DNA from: Bacteroidales bacterium
Lineage (GTDB): Bacteria > Bacteroidota > Bacteroidia > Bacteroidales > Muribaculaceae
Assembly (NCBI GenBank): GCA_004557825.1
Contig: SFFL01000020.1
Location: 1-42,250, forward strand
Direction of reading: 5' to 3'
Length of the DNA: 42,250 bases
Part shown: one piece after another, positions 24,944 to 32,709 of the stretch
Position numbering within the stretch: the stretch's first letter is position 1
Layout of the letters: every line of letters starts with the position of its first letter
Notes under the pieces: generated by a model
The model's database searches: none
What the model was told of the DNA's origin: nothing
What the model saw: only the letters and a program-made list of their open reading frames with translations
Made by a program: the position numbers and the translations under genes

Positions 24944-26242
24944 ATGCCCGACCAATCCATATCACTTCTTGAACTCACCCGCCGCATCGCCTACCTCGTG
25001 CAGGCGCCCGAAACACAGAATGTCTGGGTAACGGCCGAACTGCAGGATGTCAACGCCCGCGGCGGCCATTGCTATATGGAGCTGCTCCAGAAGGATGAGG
25101 CCGGCCGCCAGGTTGCCCGCATCCGCGGTTGCTGCTGGGCCAATATCTACGGTCCGCTGGCGCGGCGCTTCTATCAGGCCACCGGCCAGCAGTTTGCCTC
25201 GGGTCTGAAAGTGATGCTGAAAGTATCGGCCTCGATGCACCCGGTGTTCGGCCTGTCGCTTGTGGTGCTGGAGGTCAACCCTGAATACACCCTCGGCGAC
25301 CTTGTGCGCCGCCGTATGGAGATTATCAACCGGCTGCAGAAAGAGGGCGTGCTGGAGATGAACCGCCAGCTGCAATGGCCCAAAGTGGTGCAGCGAATCG
25401 CCGTGATTTCGGCCAAAGGAGCCGCCGGCTACGGCGACTTCCTCAACCAACTATACCACAATCCTATGCGTCTGCGCTTCCACACCGAGCTGTTCCAGGC
25501 CACGATGCAGGGCACGTCGGCGCCGGCTTCGATTATCGACGCGCTAAGCCGCATCGCCGACCGCCAGGAGGAATTCGACGGCGTAGTGATTATCCGAGGC
25601 GGTGGCGCCACCTCCGACCTTCAAGCATACGAGGACTACGATCTGGCTGTCGCTGTGGCGCAGTTCCCTCTCCCGATTGCCATCGGCATCGGTCACGAGC
25701 GCGACATCACCGTACTCGACTGGGTGGCCAACACACGCCTGAAAACCCCTACCGCTGTGGCTGAATGGCTCATCTCGCGCAACGAGAATGTACTGAATGC
25801 TTTGGGCGTAGCCGGAAATAAAATTCTCCAGCTTGTCAACGACCGCCTGGCCGGAAACAAGCAGCAGCTGGCTCAGGCCGAAGCTCTGCTTCCCGTAGCT
25901 GCCCGGGGCACACTCGACCGCCGCAACCAGCGTCTGCGTCAGGCCATCGCCTCGCTTGCCGGGCTTCCCGCCGCCAAGATTCAGCCGGCGCTGGCCCGCC
26001 TCGACGCTTTCCCGCAGCGCATCGCCGACGCCATCGCCGCCCGCATCACTTTCGCACGCGGCCAGATCAACGCCCAGGAACACATTTTGAAGGTGCTCTC
26101 CCCCGCCGCCACCCTCGCCCGCGGCTACTCCATAACCCGCATCGACGGTCACGCCGTATCCTCCGTCCAGGCCGTTCCTCCCGGTTCAATCCTCGAAATC
26201 ACCCTCTCCGACGGCACCATCTCCGCCACAAGCCGAAAATAA
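24944..26242 (+). CDS. xseA: Exonuclease VII large subunit
   Basis: The catalytic and structural subunit of exonuclease VII, which degrades single-stranded DNA from both ends in repair and mutagenesis avoidance. An N-terminal OB-fold (residues about 5-105: NVWVTAELQDVNARGGHCYMEL) is followed by the catalytic domain with VISAKGAAGYGDFL, FDGVVIIRGGGATSDLQAY, PIAIGIGHERDITVLD and TPTAVAEWL. The rest is coiled-coil and ends in LARGYSITR. The length of 432 is normal. It lies 12 nt before xseB. Confidence 0.95.
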   Translation: MPDQSISLLELTRRIAYLVQAPETQNVWVTAELQDVNARGGHCYMELLQKDEAGRQVARIRGCCWANIYGPLARRFYQATGQQFASGLKVMLKVSASMHPVFGLSLVVLEVNPEYTLGDLVRRRMEIINRLQKEGVLEMNRQLQWPKVVQRIAVISAKGAAGYGDFLNQLYHNPMRLRFHTELFQATMQGTSAPASIIDALSRIADRQEEFDGVVIIRGGGATSDLQAYEDYDLAVAVAQFPLPIAIGIGHERDITVLDWVANTRLKTPTAVAEWLISRNENVLNALGVAGNKILQLVNDRLAGNKQQLAQAEALLPVAARGTLDRRNQRLRQAIASLAGLPAAKIQPALARLDAFPQRIADAIAARITFARGQINAQEHILKVLSPAATLARGYSITRIDGHAVSSVQAVPPGSILEITLSDGTISATSRK

Positions 26243-26254
26243 ACATCCTGCCTT

Positions 26255-26464
26255 ATGTCAGAAACACCCGTAAAAGAGCTTACCTACAACCAGGCCTTCG
26301 CCGAGCTTGACTCCATCCTCAAACTTATGCAGAGCGACCAGTGCGACATCGACCGTCTTGCCGCCCTCACCCGTCGCGCCACCGCCCTCATCGCCGAATG
26401 CCGGGCGCGCCTCACCGCCACTGACGAGGAGCTGAAAGGTATCCTCGCACAGCTCGAGAACTAA
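26255..26464 (+). CDS. xseB: Exonuclease VII small subunit
   Basis: A 69-residue helical protein that packs along the XseA coiled-coil. The family opening is seen in LTYNQAFAELDSILKLMQS, and the helical C-terminus ends in LKGILAQLEN. Adjacent to xseA in the usual order. Confidence 0.93.
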   Translation: MSETPVKELTYNQAFAELDSILKLMQSDQCDIDRLAALTRRATALIAECRARLTATDEELKGILAQLEN

Positions 26465-26480
26465 GAGCCTCCCGCCCCAA

Positions 26481-27692
26481 ATGAACATCTACGACATCCG
26501 CCGCGGCGGTAAAGTGCTGTTTCTGCTGGTCGCCATCGGCGTCCTCATCACTTTTGTGCTCGTGTCGAACAACCTGGTCAACGACCTGGCAGCACAGGAG
26601 CGCGAACGTATGCAGATATGGGCCGACGCCACCAAGCAGATTGCCGACATCGGCCGCAACCCCGAAGCCGACTCCTCGCCGGAGAATATCGACTTCCTGC
26701 TGAGCATCATCGAGCAGAACCACACCATCCCCGTGCTGCTCACCGACAACAGCGGCCGCATAATGATGCACCGCAATTTCGACCTCCCCGAAGAGGTCGA
26801 CTCCGCGGCGCCCTGGATTATCTCTCCGGTCAACGAGGAATACCTCCACGACAAGTTGCGCTCGCTGTCGAAACGCGCCAATGTAATCGACATCGTCATC
26901 TCCGACTCCGAGGTGCAGCACCTATATTACGATGATTCAAAGCTGCTCAGCCGCCTGAGCTACTACCCCTACGTGCAGCTGCTGGTGATGCTCGCCTTCA
27001 TTATAATCGTCTATTACGCAGTAAATTCCACCCGCAAAGCGGAGCAGAACAAGGTGTGGGTGGGCCTGTCGAAAGAAACAGCCCACCAGCTCGGCACCCC
27101 CATATCCTCGCTGATGGCGTGGACGCAGCTTCTGAGCGATATGGGCGTCGACCGCGAGATGGTTGGCGAAATGGAGAAGGATGTAAACCGTCTGTCGATG
27201 ATTGCCTCCCGATTCTCGAAAATCGGCTCACGGCCGCAGATGGAGACCGACGACCTCAACACCGTGGTGGGGCGCGCCGCTTCATATATGCAGACCCGCA
27301 TCTCCTCGCGCATACGGCTCACCGTGAACCTCTGCCCCACGCCATTGCCCGTGGAAATCAGCGCGCCGCTCTTTGAATGGGTGATGGAAAACCTCATCAA
27401 GAACGCCGTCGATGCTATGGAGGGCTCCGGCTCAATCACCGTCGACACGCTGCTCGACAACAATCACGCCACCGTCACCGTCACCGACACCGGAAAAGGC
27501 ATCGACCGCAAAAACCGCAAGACCGTATTCCACCCCGGCTACACCACCAAGAAGCGCGGCTGGGGTCTGGGACTGGCGCTGGCAAAACGCATCGTGGAGC
27601 AATATCACCGCGGCCGTATCTACGTAAGCTGGTCGGAGCCGGGGCGCGGCACCACCTTCCACATCGGCCTCCCCCTCGCCTCCCCAAAATAA
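26481..27692 (+). CDS. Orphan sensor histidine kinase
   Basis: A 403-residue membrane kinase. Helix one spans residues 11-29, a periplasmic domain 30-163, helix two 164-181. The phospho-acceptor is H202 in AHQLGTPISSL, a variant H-box in which Gln follows His where most kinases have Glu. ATPase motifs are NLIKNAVDAM, TDTGKGIDR and GWGLGLALAKRIV. No response regulator is adjacent. The gene starts 16 nt after xseB and may be read with it. Its last codons and stop lie inside a 34-bp unit that is repeated beyond the stop (27667-27790). Confidence 0.92.
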   Translation: MNIYDIRRGGKVLFLLVAIGVLITFVLVSNNLVNDLAAQERERMQIWADATKQIADIGRNPEADSSPENIDFLLSIIEQNHTIPVLLTDNSGRIMMHRNFDLPEEVDSAAPWIISPVNEEYLHDKLRSLSKRANVIDIVISDSEVQHLYYDDSKLLSRLSYYPYVQLLVMLAFIIIVYYAVNSTRKAEQNKVWVGLSKETAHQLGTPISSLMAWTQLLSDMGVDREMVGEMEKDVNRLSMIASRFSKIGSRPQMETDDLNTVVGRAASYMQTRISSRIRLTVNLCPTPLPVEISAPLFEWVMENLIKNAVDAMEGSGSITVDTLLDNNHATVTVTDTGKGIDRKNRKTVFHPGYTTKKRGWGLGLALAKRIVEQYHRGRIYVSWSEPGRGTTFHIGLPLASPK

Positions 27693-27790
27693 GCATCGCT
27701 GCCTCCCCCTTGCCGCCCCAAAATAAGCATCGCCGCCTCCCCCTTGCCGCCCCCAAAATAAGCATCGCTGCCTCCCCCTTGCCGCCCCAT
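27667..27790 (+). repeat. 34-bp tandem repeat that includes the kinase stop codon
   Basis: Units begin at 27667, 27701, 27735 (35 bp) and, partly, 27770. Each reads approximately GCCTCCCCCTTGCC, then GCCCCAAAATAAGCATCGCT. The first unit is the end of the kinase gene with its TAA at 27690-27692, so the 3' end of the gene was duplicated outward about 2.6 times. Only a few substitutions separate the units, which implies a recent origin. Confidence 0.9.
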
Positions 27791-27822
27791 ATAAAAAAGG
27801 ATTGTGTTAAATTTATATAGAC

Positions 27823-27927
27823 GACATCCGCCTGTAGGGACGCACCCCAGGTGCGTCCGCATAAACAGCTGATTTTCAATCAGTATAAAGCGGACGCACC
27901 TGGGGTGCGTCCCTATAAGTTGATACG
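27823..27927. repeat. Palindromic dispersed element, copy 2
   Basis: Arms 27833-27860 and 27890-27917 match at 27 of 28 positions, with a 29-nt loop. It lies between two convergent genes, 84 nt after the stop of the minus-strand sigma factor and 43 nt after the tandem repeat of the kinase. Core arms are identical to copy 3 except at one end position. Confidence 0.9.
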
Positions 27928-28000
27928 TTGTTGGCTATTTCGATACAGCCTTAAAATTCGTTATGGGTCCCGATTCAATCAATCGGGGCAAACTGCATCC

Positions 28001-28591
28001 TCAGCGGGTGAGGACGATATTTTTCTCCGAGGCAATGCGACGCATATTCAGCACCGCATAGCGCATACGGCCGAGTGCCGTGTTGATCGAAACGCCTGTG
28101 GCATCGGCGATTTCCTTAAACGACATATTGCGGTAGAAGCGCATATCGAGCACTTCGCGCTGAGCCTCGGGAAGCGAACCGATGATACGCTTCACGTCGG
28201 TGTGAATCTGCGAGGTCACAAGCATATCCTCGATGTTCTCCTCAGCCAGTTCGCGGCGGTTTAGCACATCGGCATCCTCCTGGTCGGCCGAGACAGTGTT
28301 CTCGCTCTTGGCCTGACGGAAATAGTCGATAATCAGATTGTGCGCAATGCGGGTGATCCAGGCGGAAAACTTGCCCGAATCGGTGTATCGGCCCTGCTTG
28401 ATAGTAGTGATTGCCTTTACAAATGTCTCCTGAAAGATGTCATCAGCGACATCCTTATTCTTTACGATATTGAAAATATAGTTGAAGATGCGGATTTCGT
28501 GACGCTTCAGAAGAGCATCGAAAGCTTCGTTGTTTCCTTCGGCGTATGCGGCCACCAACATTTCGTCGGTCAGCTTGGTGAATTTTTGCAT
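28001..28591 (-). CDS. ECF-type RNA polymerase sigma factor
   Basis: A 196-residue sigma-70 family protein with regions 2 and 4 only. Region 2 contains FNYIFNIVKNKDVADDIFQETFVKA and SAWITRIAHNLIIDYFR. Region 4 contains LPEAQREVLDMRFYRNMSF, then KEIADATGVSINTALGRMRY. No anti-sigma factor, TonB receptor or SusCD pair lies beside it, so it is not the usual nutrient-sensing ECF of this phylum. It carries its own promoter of housekeeping type, and an upstream leader of about 100 nt. Confidence 0.93.
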   Translation of the reverse strand: MQKFTKLTDEMLVAAYAEGNNEAFDALLKRHEIRIFNYIFNIVKNKDVADDIFQETFVKAITTIKQGRYTDSGKFSAWITRIAHNLIIDYFRQAKSENTVSADQEDADVLNRRELAEENIEDMLVTSQIHTDVKRIIGSLPEAQREVLDMRFYRNMSFKEIADATGVSINTALGRMRYAVLNMRRIASEKNIVLTR

Positions 28592-28698
28592 TTCAGTAGA
28601 TGTAGATTAGTTGAAGTAAATATCGTCAATAGGCTGTCAGGAGTTTTTAGGTTTTAGCAAAAATTAGTATATAGATTATAGATGAGTTGTTTGGTCTG

Positions 28699-28730
28699 CA
28701 AAAATACAAGTTTTCCCGACATCTGCCAAA
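28699..28730 (-). promoter_or_regulatory. Promoter of the ECF sigma factor
   Basis: On the minus strand, TTTG (complement of 28727-28730), exactly 20 nt, then TATTTTTG (complement of 28699-28706). This is a full match to the Bacteroidetes consensus, about 108 nt before the start codon. Confidence 0.75.
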
Positions 28731-28991
28731 TTTTCCACGAAAAATCCTCATTTTTTAATCATTTTTTTGCACCCGGCGGGCAATATAACCCTCTGTAGGC
28801 CGTTACAGCCCGGTCAGATTTCCAAAGCACCGCGCCATTTTATATAAAAATTAACATCAGGCTATACTAAACGCCTCCCTCCGACGTTATTTATACAGAC
28901 GGTTTTGATACCGCAGAACCTTTCTAATCCATTCACCACAGCTCCACCTGTCCGGAGCCACTGACCACACCGTATTCTTTATAGTTTGCCT
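28731..28991. other. Spacer without recognised gene
   Basis: About 260 nt of mixed AT-rich and ordinary sequence before the small protein at 28992. I see no tRNA-like fold, long hairpin or clear -7/-33 pair here. Confidence 0.5.
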
Positions 28992-29171
28992 ATGAAAGAT
29001 TTTACTCCCTCCCTGTCATCGCGTGCGATGAAATCCTCCACACTCCCCCGGCGCTCAGCCGACAGCTGCCGTCCGCGCTGCTCCACAATTCTGGCACTCA
29101 GGCAATTTGCCCGCTCCTATAATTGCGCCGCTGCACTTCCCGTAGCCTTAGGCTCCTTCATCGCCAACTAA
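28992..29171 (+). CDS. Small protein of unknown function
   Basis: A 59-residue open frame starting MKDFTPSLSSRAMKSSTLPR and ending ALPVALGSFIAN. It is rich in Ser, Arg and Ala, with three or four Cys (SCRPRCSTIL, YNCAA), and has no signal peptide. I prefer the ATG at 28992 over the in-frame TTG at 28986. Short proteins with the pattern RCSTIL.LRQFAR seem familiar from other Bacteroidales genomes, which is why I list it, but I cannot name a family and no ribosome-binding or promoter evidence is strong. It might be a chance frame in a 700-bp spacer. It precedes the antitoxin by 132 nt. Confidence 0.4.
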   Translation: MKDFTPSLSSRAMKSSTLPRRSADSCRPRCSTILALRQFARSYNCAAALPVALGSFIAN

Positions 29172-29257
29172 GACATCTCCCCGCCCCATTGCATAATAGG
29201 CTCCCCCGGTCCTCCCCGACCGCCGGAGTCTATTGCATTCTCGCCCCCTCCAATAAG

Positions 29258-29293
29258 GCGTATAAATCGTATAAGTCGCATAAGCCCAATAAA
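29258..29293 (+). repeat. Degenerate copies of the 9-bp unit TCGTATAAG
   Basis: Units GCGTATAAA, TCGTATAAG, TCGCATAAG and CCCAATAAA stand just before the antitoxin gene. The second is identical to the unit at 20487-20522. Confidence 0.7.
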
Positions 29294-29303
29294 TGATAGC
29301 ACT

Positions 29304-29561
29304 ATGGAAAAAGCAATCCCCCAAAAAGCAACTATGTTGCGCCTGAATGCCGACCTCGTTACCCGCCTCAAAGAGATGGCACGTGCCGAGCATCGCAGCT
29401 TTAATAATTTCATAGAATGCATTCTTATGAAGATAGCAAGCGATACACCCAACGCGGAAACACTCGCAGCGATTGAAGAGGCTCGTAGCGGAAAACTGCA
29501 CAATGAACCTCCTGTCGACACTTCCTCTGTTGAAGCAATGTTTAAATCTATGGGATTATGA
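29304..29561 (+). CDS. Antitoxin of a type II RelBE/YafQ-type pair
   Basis: An 85-residue protein with a ribbon-helix-helix-like N-terminus (ATMLRLNADLVTRLKEMA, then EHRSFNNFIECIL). A C-terminal tail rich in small and acidic residues would wrap the toxin. Such antitoxins neutralise an mRNA-cleaving toxin and repress their own operon. Its stop codon overlaps the start of the following frame in an ATGA junction, the usual coupling of antitoxin and toxin. Since the toxin frame is truncated, the antitoxin may now be an orphan. Confidence 0.78.
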   Translation: MEKAIPQKATMLRLNADLVTRLKEMARAEHRSFNNFIECILMKIASDTPNAETLAAIEEARSGKLHNEPPVDTSSVEAMFKSMGL

Positions 29562-29704
29562 AAATCAATGATTATGTCGGATGTATGGAGTGCCACGTTC
29601 TTAGCGACTTACTCCTGATTTGGTTTGACCCTAACACCGGCGATATCGACCTCCTGCGCCTGGGTTCCCACTCCGACCTCTTTGGCAAAGGCGCAAAGCG
29701 ATAG
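29558..29704 (+). pseudogene. Truncated YafQ/RelE-type mRNA interferase toxin
   Basis: A 48-residue frame overlapping the antitoxin stop (ATGA). After MKIN it runs straight into DYVGCMECHVLSDLLLIWF and then LRLGSHSDLFGKGAKR. This is the C-terminal half of the YafQ family: it keeps the His after GxxxxH, the Asp of SDLLLIW and the His of SHSDLF that correspond to catalytic residues. The first 40-45 residues (two N-terminal helices) are missing, with the start codon preserved and the frame kept. The short protein is unlikely to fold or cleave RNA. An intact shorter family is less likely. Confidence 0.7.
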
Positions 29705-29719
29705 GACGCCCTCCCCAAT

Positions 29720-30511
29720 CTATCTGATGAGGGAGGCGATGATGATGTAACAGAGTGTGAGGGCGAAAACGCACATCATCAGGGCGGGGGCGGTGAGCCG
29801 GCGCCACGACAATGCAGCACGGTCAGAGGAAGCCGAGGGAGCCGAGGCAGAGGAAGCCAAGGGGACCGAGGCAGAGGAAGCCGTGGGGGCGGAGGCGGAG
29901 AGAGCCGGGAAGAGGGGTCGGGAGAGGAGCGCGGAACGGGAGGCGGTGGCGTCAGGGCCGCAGAGGTAGGTGGCGATGGCATAGCAGAGACAGCCGATGA
30001 GGCCGCCGATGAGACCGCCGACGAGGAGGTCGCCGGGATAATGTACTCCTAAATAAATACGCGAATAGCTATTGAGCAGTCCCCAGCCCACGATGAACAG
30101 CGTAAACTTCCACCGGCGCACGAACAGCGCCATAAACACCACCAGCGCAAAGGAATTGGCGGCGTGGCAGGAGGGAAATCCGTATGGGCCGCCGCGATAA
30201 CCATCGACAATGTGTGTGAAGGCCGACAGCGGGTTAAGCGGATTGGAGGGGCGCATACGTTCCACCACGGGGCGAATCACTGTGGCGCAAACCTGGTCGG
30301 TGAGCACAATGGCTGCTACGAGCGCCAGCAGATAGATGCAAGTCTGCTTTCGGTTGCCTCCACGGAGGAATATCAGCAGCGCCACCGCGTACATCGGTAT
30401 CCAGATAAAGCGCCCGGAAAACAGCTTCATAAAACTGTCGAAGAAAGCGGCGTGGCACCCGTTGAGGGCCAGAAAAATTTCGGCGTCGAGAGAGTTGAGA
30501 AAGTCTATCAT
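29720..30511 (-). CDS. PAP2-family membrane phosphatase
   Basis: A 263-residue inner-membrane lipid phosphatase, of the kind that dephosphorylates undecaprenyl pyrophosphate or phosphatidylglycerol phosphate. The three motifs are present: RPVVERMRP, PSCHAANS (Cys in place of the usual Gly of PSGH) and SRIYLGVHYPGD. Six or seven hydrophobic helices are seen. Between the fifth or sixth helix and the last one there is an Ala/Ser/Pro-rich insert (SASAPTASSASVPLASS) encoded by a 24-bp tandem repeat. It follows the sulfatase gene by 117 nt. A possible -7 box TAACTTTG (complement of 30624-30631) overlaps the sulfatase stop. Confidence 0.9.
   Translation of the reverse strand: MIDFLNSLDAEIFLALNGCHAAFFDSFMKLFSGRFIWIPMYAVALLIFLRGGNRKQTCIYLLALVAAIVLTDQVCATVIRPVVERMRPSNPLNPLSAFTHIVDGYRGGPYGFPSCHAANSFALVVFMALFVRRWKFTLFIVGWGLLNSYSRIYLGVHYPGDLLVGGLIGGLIGCLCYAIATYLCGPDATASRSALLSRPLFPALSASAPTASSASVPLASSASAPSASSDRAALSWRRLTAPALMMCVFALTLCYIIIASLIR
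29826..29897 (+). repeat. 24-bp in-frame minisatellite inside the PAP2 gene
   Basis: Three units at 29826-29849, 29850-29873 and 29874-29897, with a partial fourth. Each encodes eight residues of the SASAPxAS type on the minus strand. Units differ at a few bases. Slippage would change linker length by eight residues without breaking the frame. Confidence 0.85.
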
Positions 30512-30534
30512 CGGAATATTTTTAACTGATTATT

Positions 30535-30612
30535 GCGCCTGCAGATCTACTTAGCAGGGGGGCGCTTGCGGATCTACTTAGCAGTGGGAGCGCCTGCTGT
30601 TTTCTAAGCAGG
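30535..30612. repeat. Three degenerate direct repeats, each a small hairpin
   Basis: Units at 30535-30560, 30562-30588 and 30590-30612. The first two share GATCTACTTAGCAG. The third forms CCTGCT/AGCAGG around GTTTTCTA. They fill most of the spacer between the sulfatase stop (30629) and the PAP2 start (30511). On the minus strand the third could act as a weak terminator of the sulfatase. Confidence 0.6.
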
Positions 30613-30628
30613 CAATTATCCGGCAAAG

Positions 30629-32542
30629 TTATTGCGGCATCTGGCCGATAGTATGGTAAAGCTCGCGCAGGAAGGCCTGAGCGGGACGCACGAGCGCATC
30701 TGGCTGCCGTCCACGCGCATTCTGCGGCGCAAGAGCGTCGGTATTGTAGATAAGCGTATCAGTGGGCGTAATGATTCCAACAAGATTGGCATCGGTATAG
30801 AGAGCCACCTCGCGTGTGGCAGGCGAGAGGATATCGCGCGAATATTTCAGACCGGTCGGCGCAATCTTCATCATAGCCAAGAGCGTGGCCGCGATGTCGG
30901 TCTGAGTGCCGAGCCGGTCGATGGTGTAGCCGCGCCGAGCCAGCGCACCCCCCTGCAGCACAAGCGGGATATGATGGCGAGCCACATAATCCTCGAGGGG
31001 CAACGGATACACTCCCCAGTGGTCGGGCACAATCACCACCAGACGCTTCTCCCAGCCTGGCAATTTGCGCAGGCCATTCACAAAGTTCGTCAGGCAGGAG
31101 TCGGTATAAGCAAACGCATTGAGAATTTTATTATCGGCAAACCGGGGATTTTCATAGGGAGGCTCAAAAGGTTCGTGCGAACTTGAGGTCTGCACCACAG
31201 TGAGCGTGGGTGCGCCTCCATTCCCCGAAGCGCCTGCACGGCTGCGCGCGCTGATATCGGAAAGCACGCGCTCAAACACCTTTTCATCGTGCACACCCCA
31301 CTTCCAGGTGCGGTCGGAGGCGGAAAAACTTTGGTCGTTGATAATCGGATCAAAGCCCTGCGACACCAGAAACGCCTGCATATTCACAAACTTCGTGTCG
31401 CCGCCATAATAATATGAGCAGTTGTAGCCGTTATCGGCGAGCACCGTAGCGAGGCCGGGCAAATTCTCGAATTTGTCGACATACTTCAACAAACTCGTAG
31501 TCGGAGGCACCGGCTGCGATGCAAGAATGGCCGAAAGGGCGCGGTCGGTGCGGAAAGAACTGGCATAAAAATCAGTGAATAACACACCATCGCGGGCCAG
31601 CGAATCCAGCCCCACGGCCACCGGTTCGCCACCCTGCACAGGCAGCAGAAAACTGGAGAAACTCTCCAGTATCACCATCACTATGTCGGGGCGGTCGGTG
31701 GTGAGCATCGCCGCAGCCACAGAGTCGACCGGATAATCGGCGGGCGCCGAAGTGTCGCGGCGACAAGTCGCCGTAGCAGGCCATTGTCCATCGGTGAAAA
31801 GCAGCTTCGCCAACTCGGCCGATGCCTCGTCATTATCCATTAAGCGGAACTGGTCATCGAAGTCGGTCTGATGTGTAATGGAATACAACAACGAAAAAGC
31901 CGGATTCAGCGCCGCGTGATTAAGTTGCTGGTTCTCGGAGAAATATACCGCACTGGGGTTCATCGTACCCACCGTCACACCGCCGCGAATCGGCAAGAAA
32001 AGCAATGCGGTAAGCAGGAATATCACCGCCGACTGCCACCATTGCTTCTTGCCCCGGATTGGCTCCACCGGGGTGCGCCGGTCGATAAAGCGGTATACCA
32101 CCCAAATTGCAGCAGCGATAGCGACGATACCTAGCAGCCCCACAATCCACTGCCACCACTCCACGCTGGCCATCGCTGCCGAGGGGGAAGTGGTGAAATA
32201 GAAAATCGGGGTCATATCCAGGCGGAATCCCCAGTAGCCATACAGCCCCAGGTCTATGCAATAGATCAGGGAAATCAGCAGCGCTATCACAGCCATATAG
32301 ACATTCAGCGCCACCCGCGCCCACTTCGCCTTTGTGAGAAGTTGGGCAAAAACTATTAATCCAGGTATTACGGTGAGATATGCCGCCACGCTCCGGTCCA
32401 TCGTAGCGCCGTGACTGACAACCTGCCACCAGTCGGAAGCCGGCGCACTGATATAAACGGCCATAAACACCAGTTTCAGCAGCGCGAAAAGCACCAGCCA
32501 CATCAGATACAGAAATGCAAGTTTCAGTATAGCCTTCTTCAT
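30629..32542 (-). CDS. LtaS/MdoB-like membrane sulfatase (phosphoglycerol transferase type)
   Basis: A 637-residue inner-membrane enzyme of the alkaline phosphatase superfamily. Five N-terminal helices (about 5-30, 55-75, 80-105, 125-155, 170-190) are followed by a large periplasmic domain. The metal-binding Glu is in VMVILESFSS. The nucleophilic Thr is in SSFRTDRALSAIL. The remaining site lies in YYYGGDTKFVN, TSSSHEPF and VIVPDHWG. Such enzymes transfer phosphoglycerol, phosphoethanolamine or similar groups to surface glycans or lipids. The start at 32542 is directly preceded by a duplicated 19-bp sequence. The neighbouring PAP2 phosphatase could recycle a lipid product; that link is inference. 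Confidence 0.88.
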   Translation of the reverse strand: MKKAILKLAFLYLMWLVLFALLKLVFMAVYISAPASDWWQVVSHGATMDRSVAAYLTVIPGLIVFAQLLTKAKWARVALNVYMAVIALLISLIYCIDLGLYGYWGFRLDMTPIFYFTTSPSAAMASVEWWQWIVGLLGIVAIAAAIWVVYRFIDRRTPVEPIRGKKQWWQSAVIFLLTALLFLPIRGGVTVGTMNPSAVYFSENQQLNHAALNPAFSLLYSITHQTDFDDQFRLMDNDEASAELAKLLFTDGQWPATATCRRDTSAPADYPVDSVAAAMLTTDRPDIVMVILESFSSFLLPVQGGEPVAVGLDSLARDGVLFTDFYASSFRTDRALSAILASQPVPPTTSLLKYVDKFENLPGLATVLADNGYNCSYYYGGDTKFVNMQAFLVSQGFDPIINDQSFSASDRTWKWGVHDEKVFERVLSDISARSRAGASGNGGAPTLTVVQTSSSHEPFEPPYENPRFADNKILNAFAYTDSCLTNFVNGLRKLPGWEKRLVVIVPDHWGVYPLPLEDYVARHHIPLVLQGGALARRGYTIDRLGTQTDIAATLLAMMKIAPTGLKYSRDILSPATREVALYTDANLVGIITPTDTLIYNTDALAPQNARGRQPDALVRPAQAFLRELYHTIGQMPQ

Positions 32543-32584
32543 ATTCGCAAGCAGATTTTATGACGATTCGCAAGCAGATTTTAT
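32543..32584. repeat. Perfect 19-bp direct repeat abutting the sulfatase start codon
   Basis: ATTCGCAAGCAGATTTTAT occurs at 32543-32561 and 32566-32584, period 23. On the minus strand the second unit ends directly at the ATG, so the translation-initiation region itself is duplicated. Confidence 0.9.
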
Positions 32585-32709
32585 ACAGACCGTGAGGTCG
32601 ATTTTCCAGCGCATGAAAAATATTTGAAAAAATTTTTCATCGGGATTAAACCATCGCGGATTTCCGTTGTCTTAACAGTATAAGAGATAATAAGCAATAT
32701 ATCACATAA

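Noticed and set aside
27620..27879. Frames over the 34-bp repeats and palindrome giving Gly-rich peptides
   Set aside because: They are translations of tandem repeat DNA and of palindromic element copy 2.
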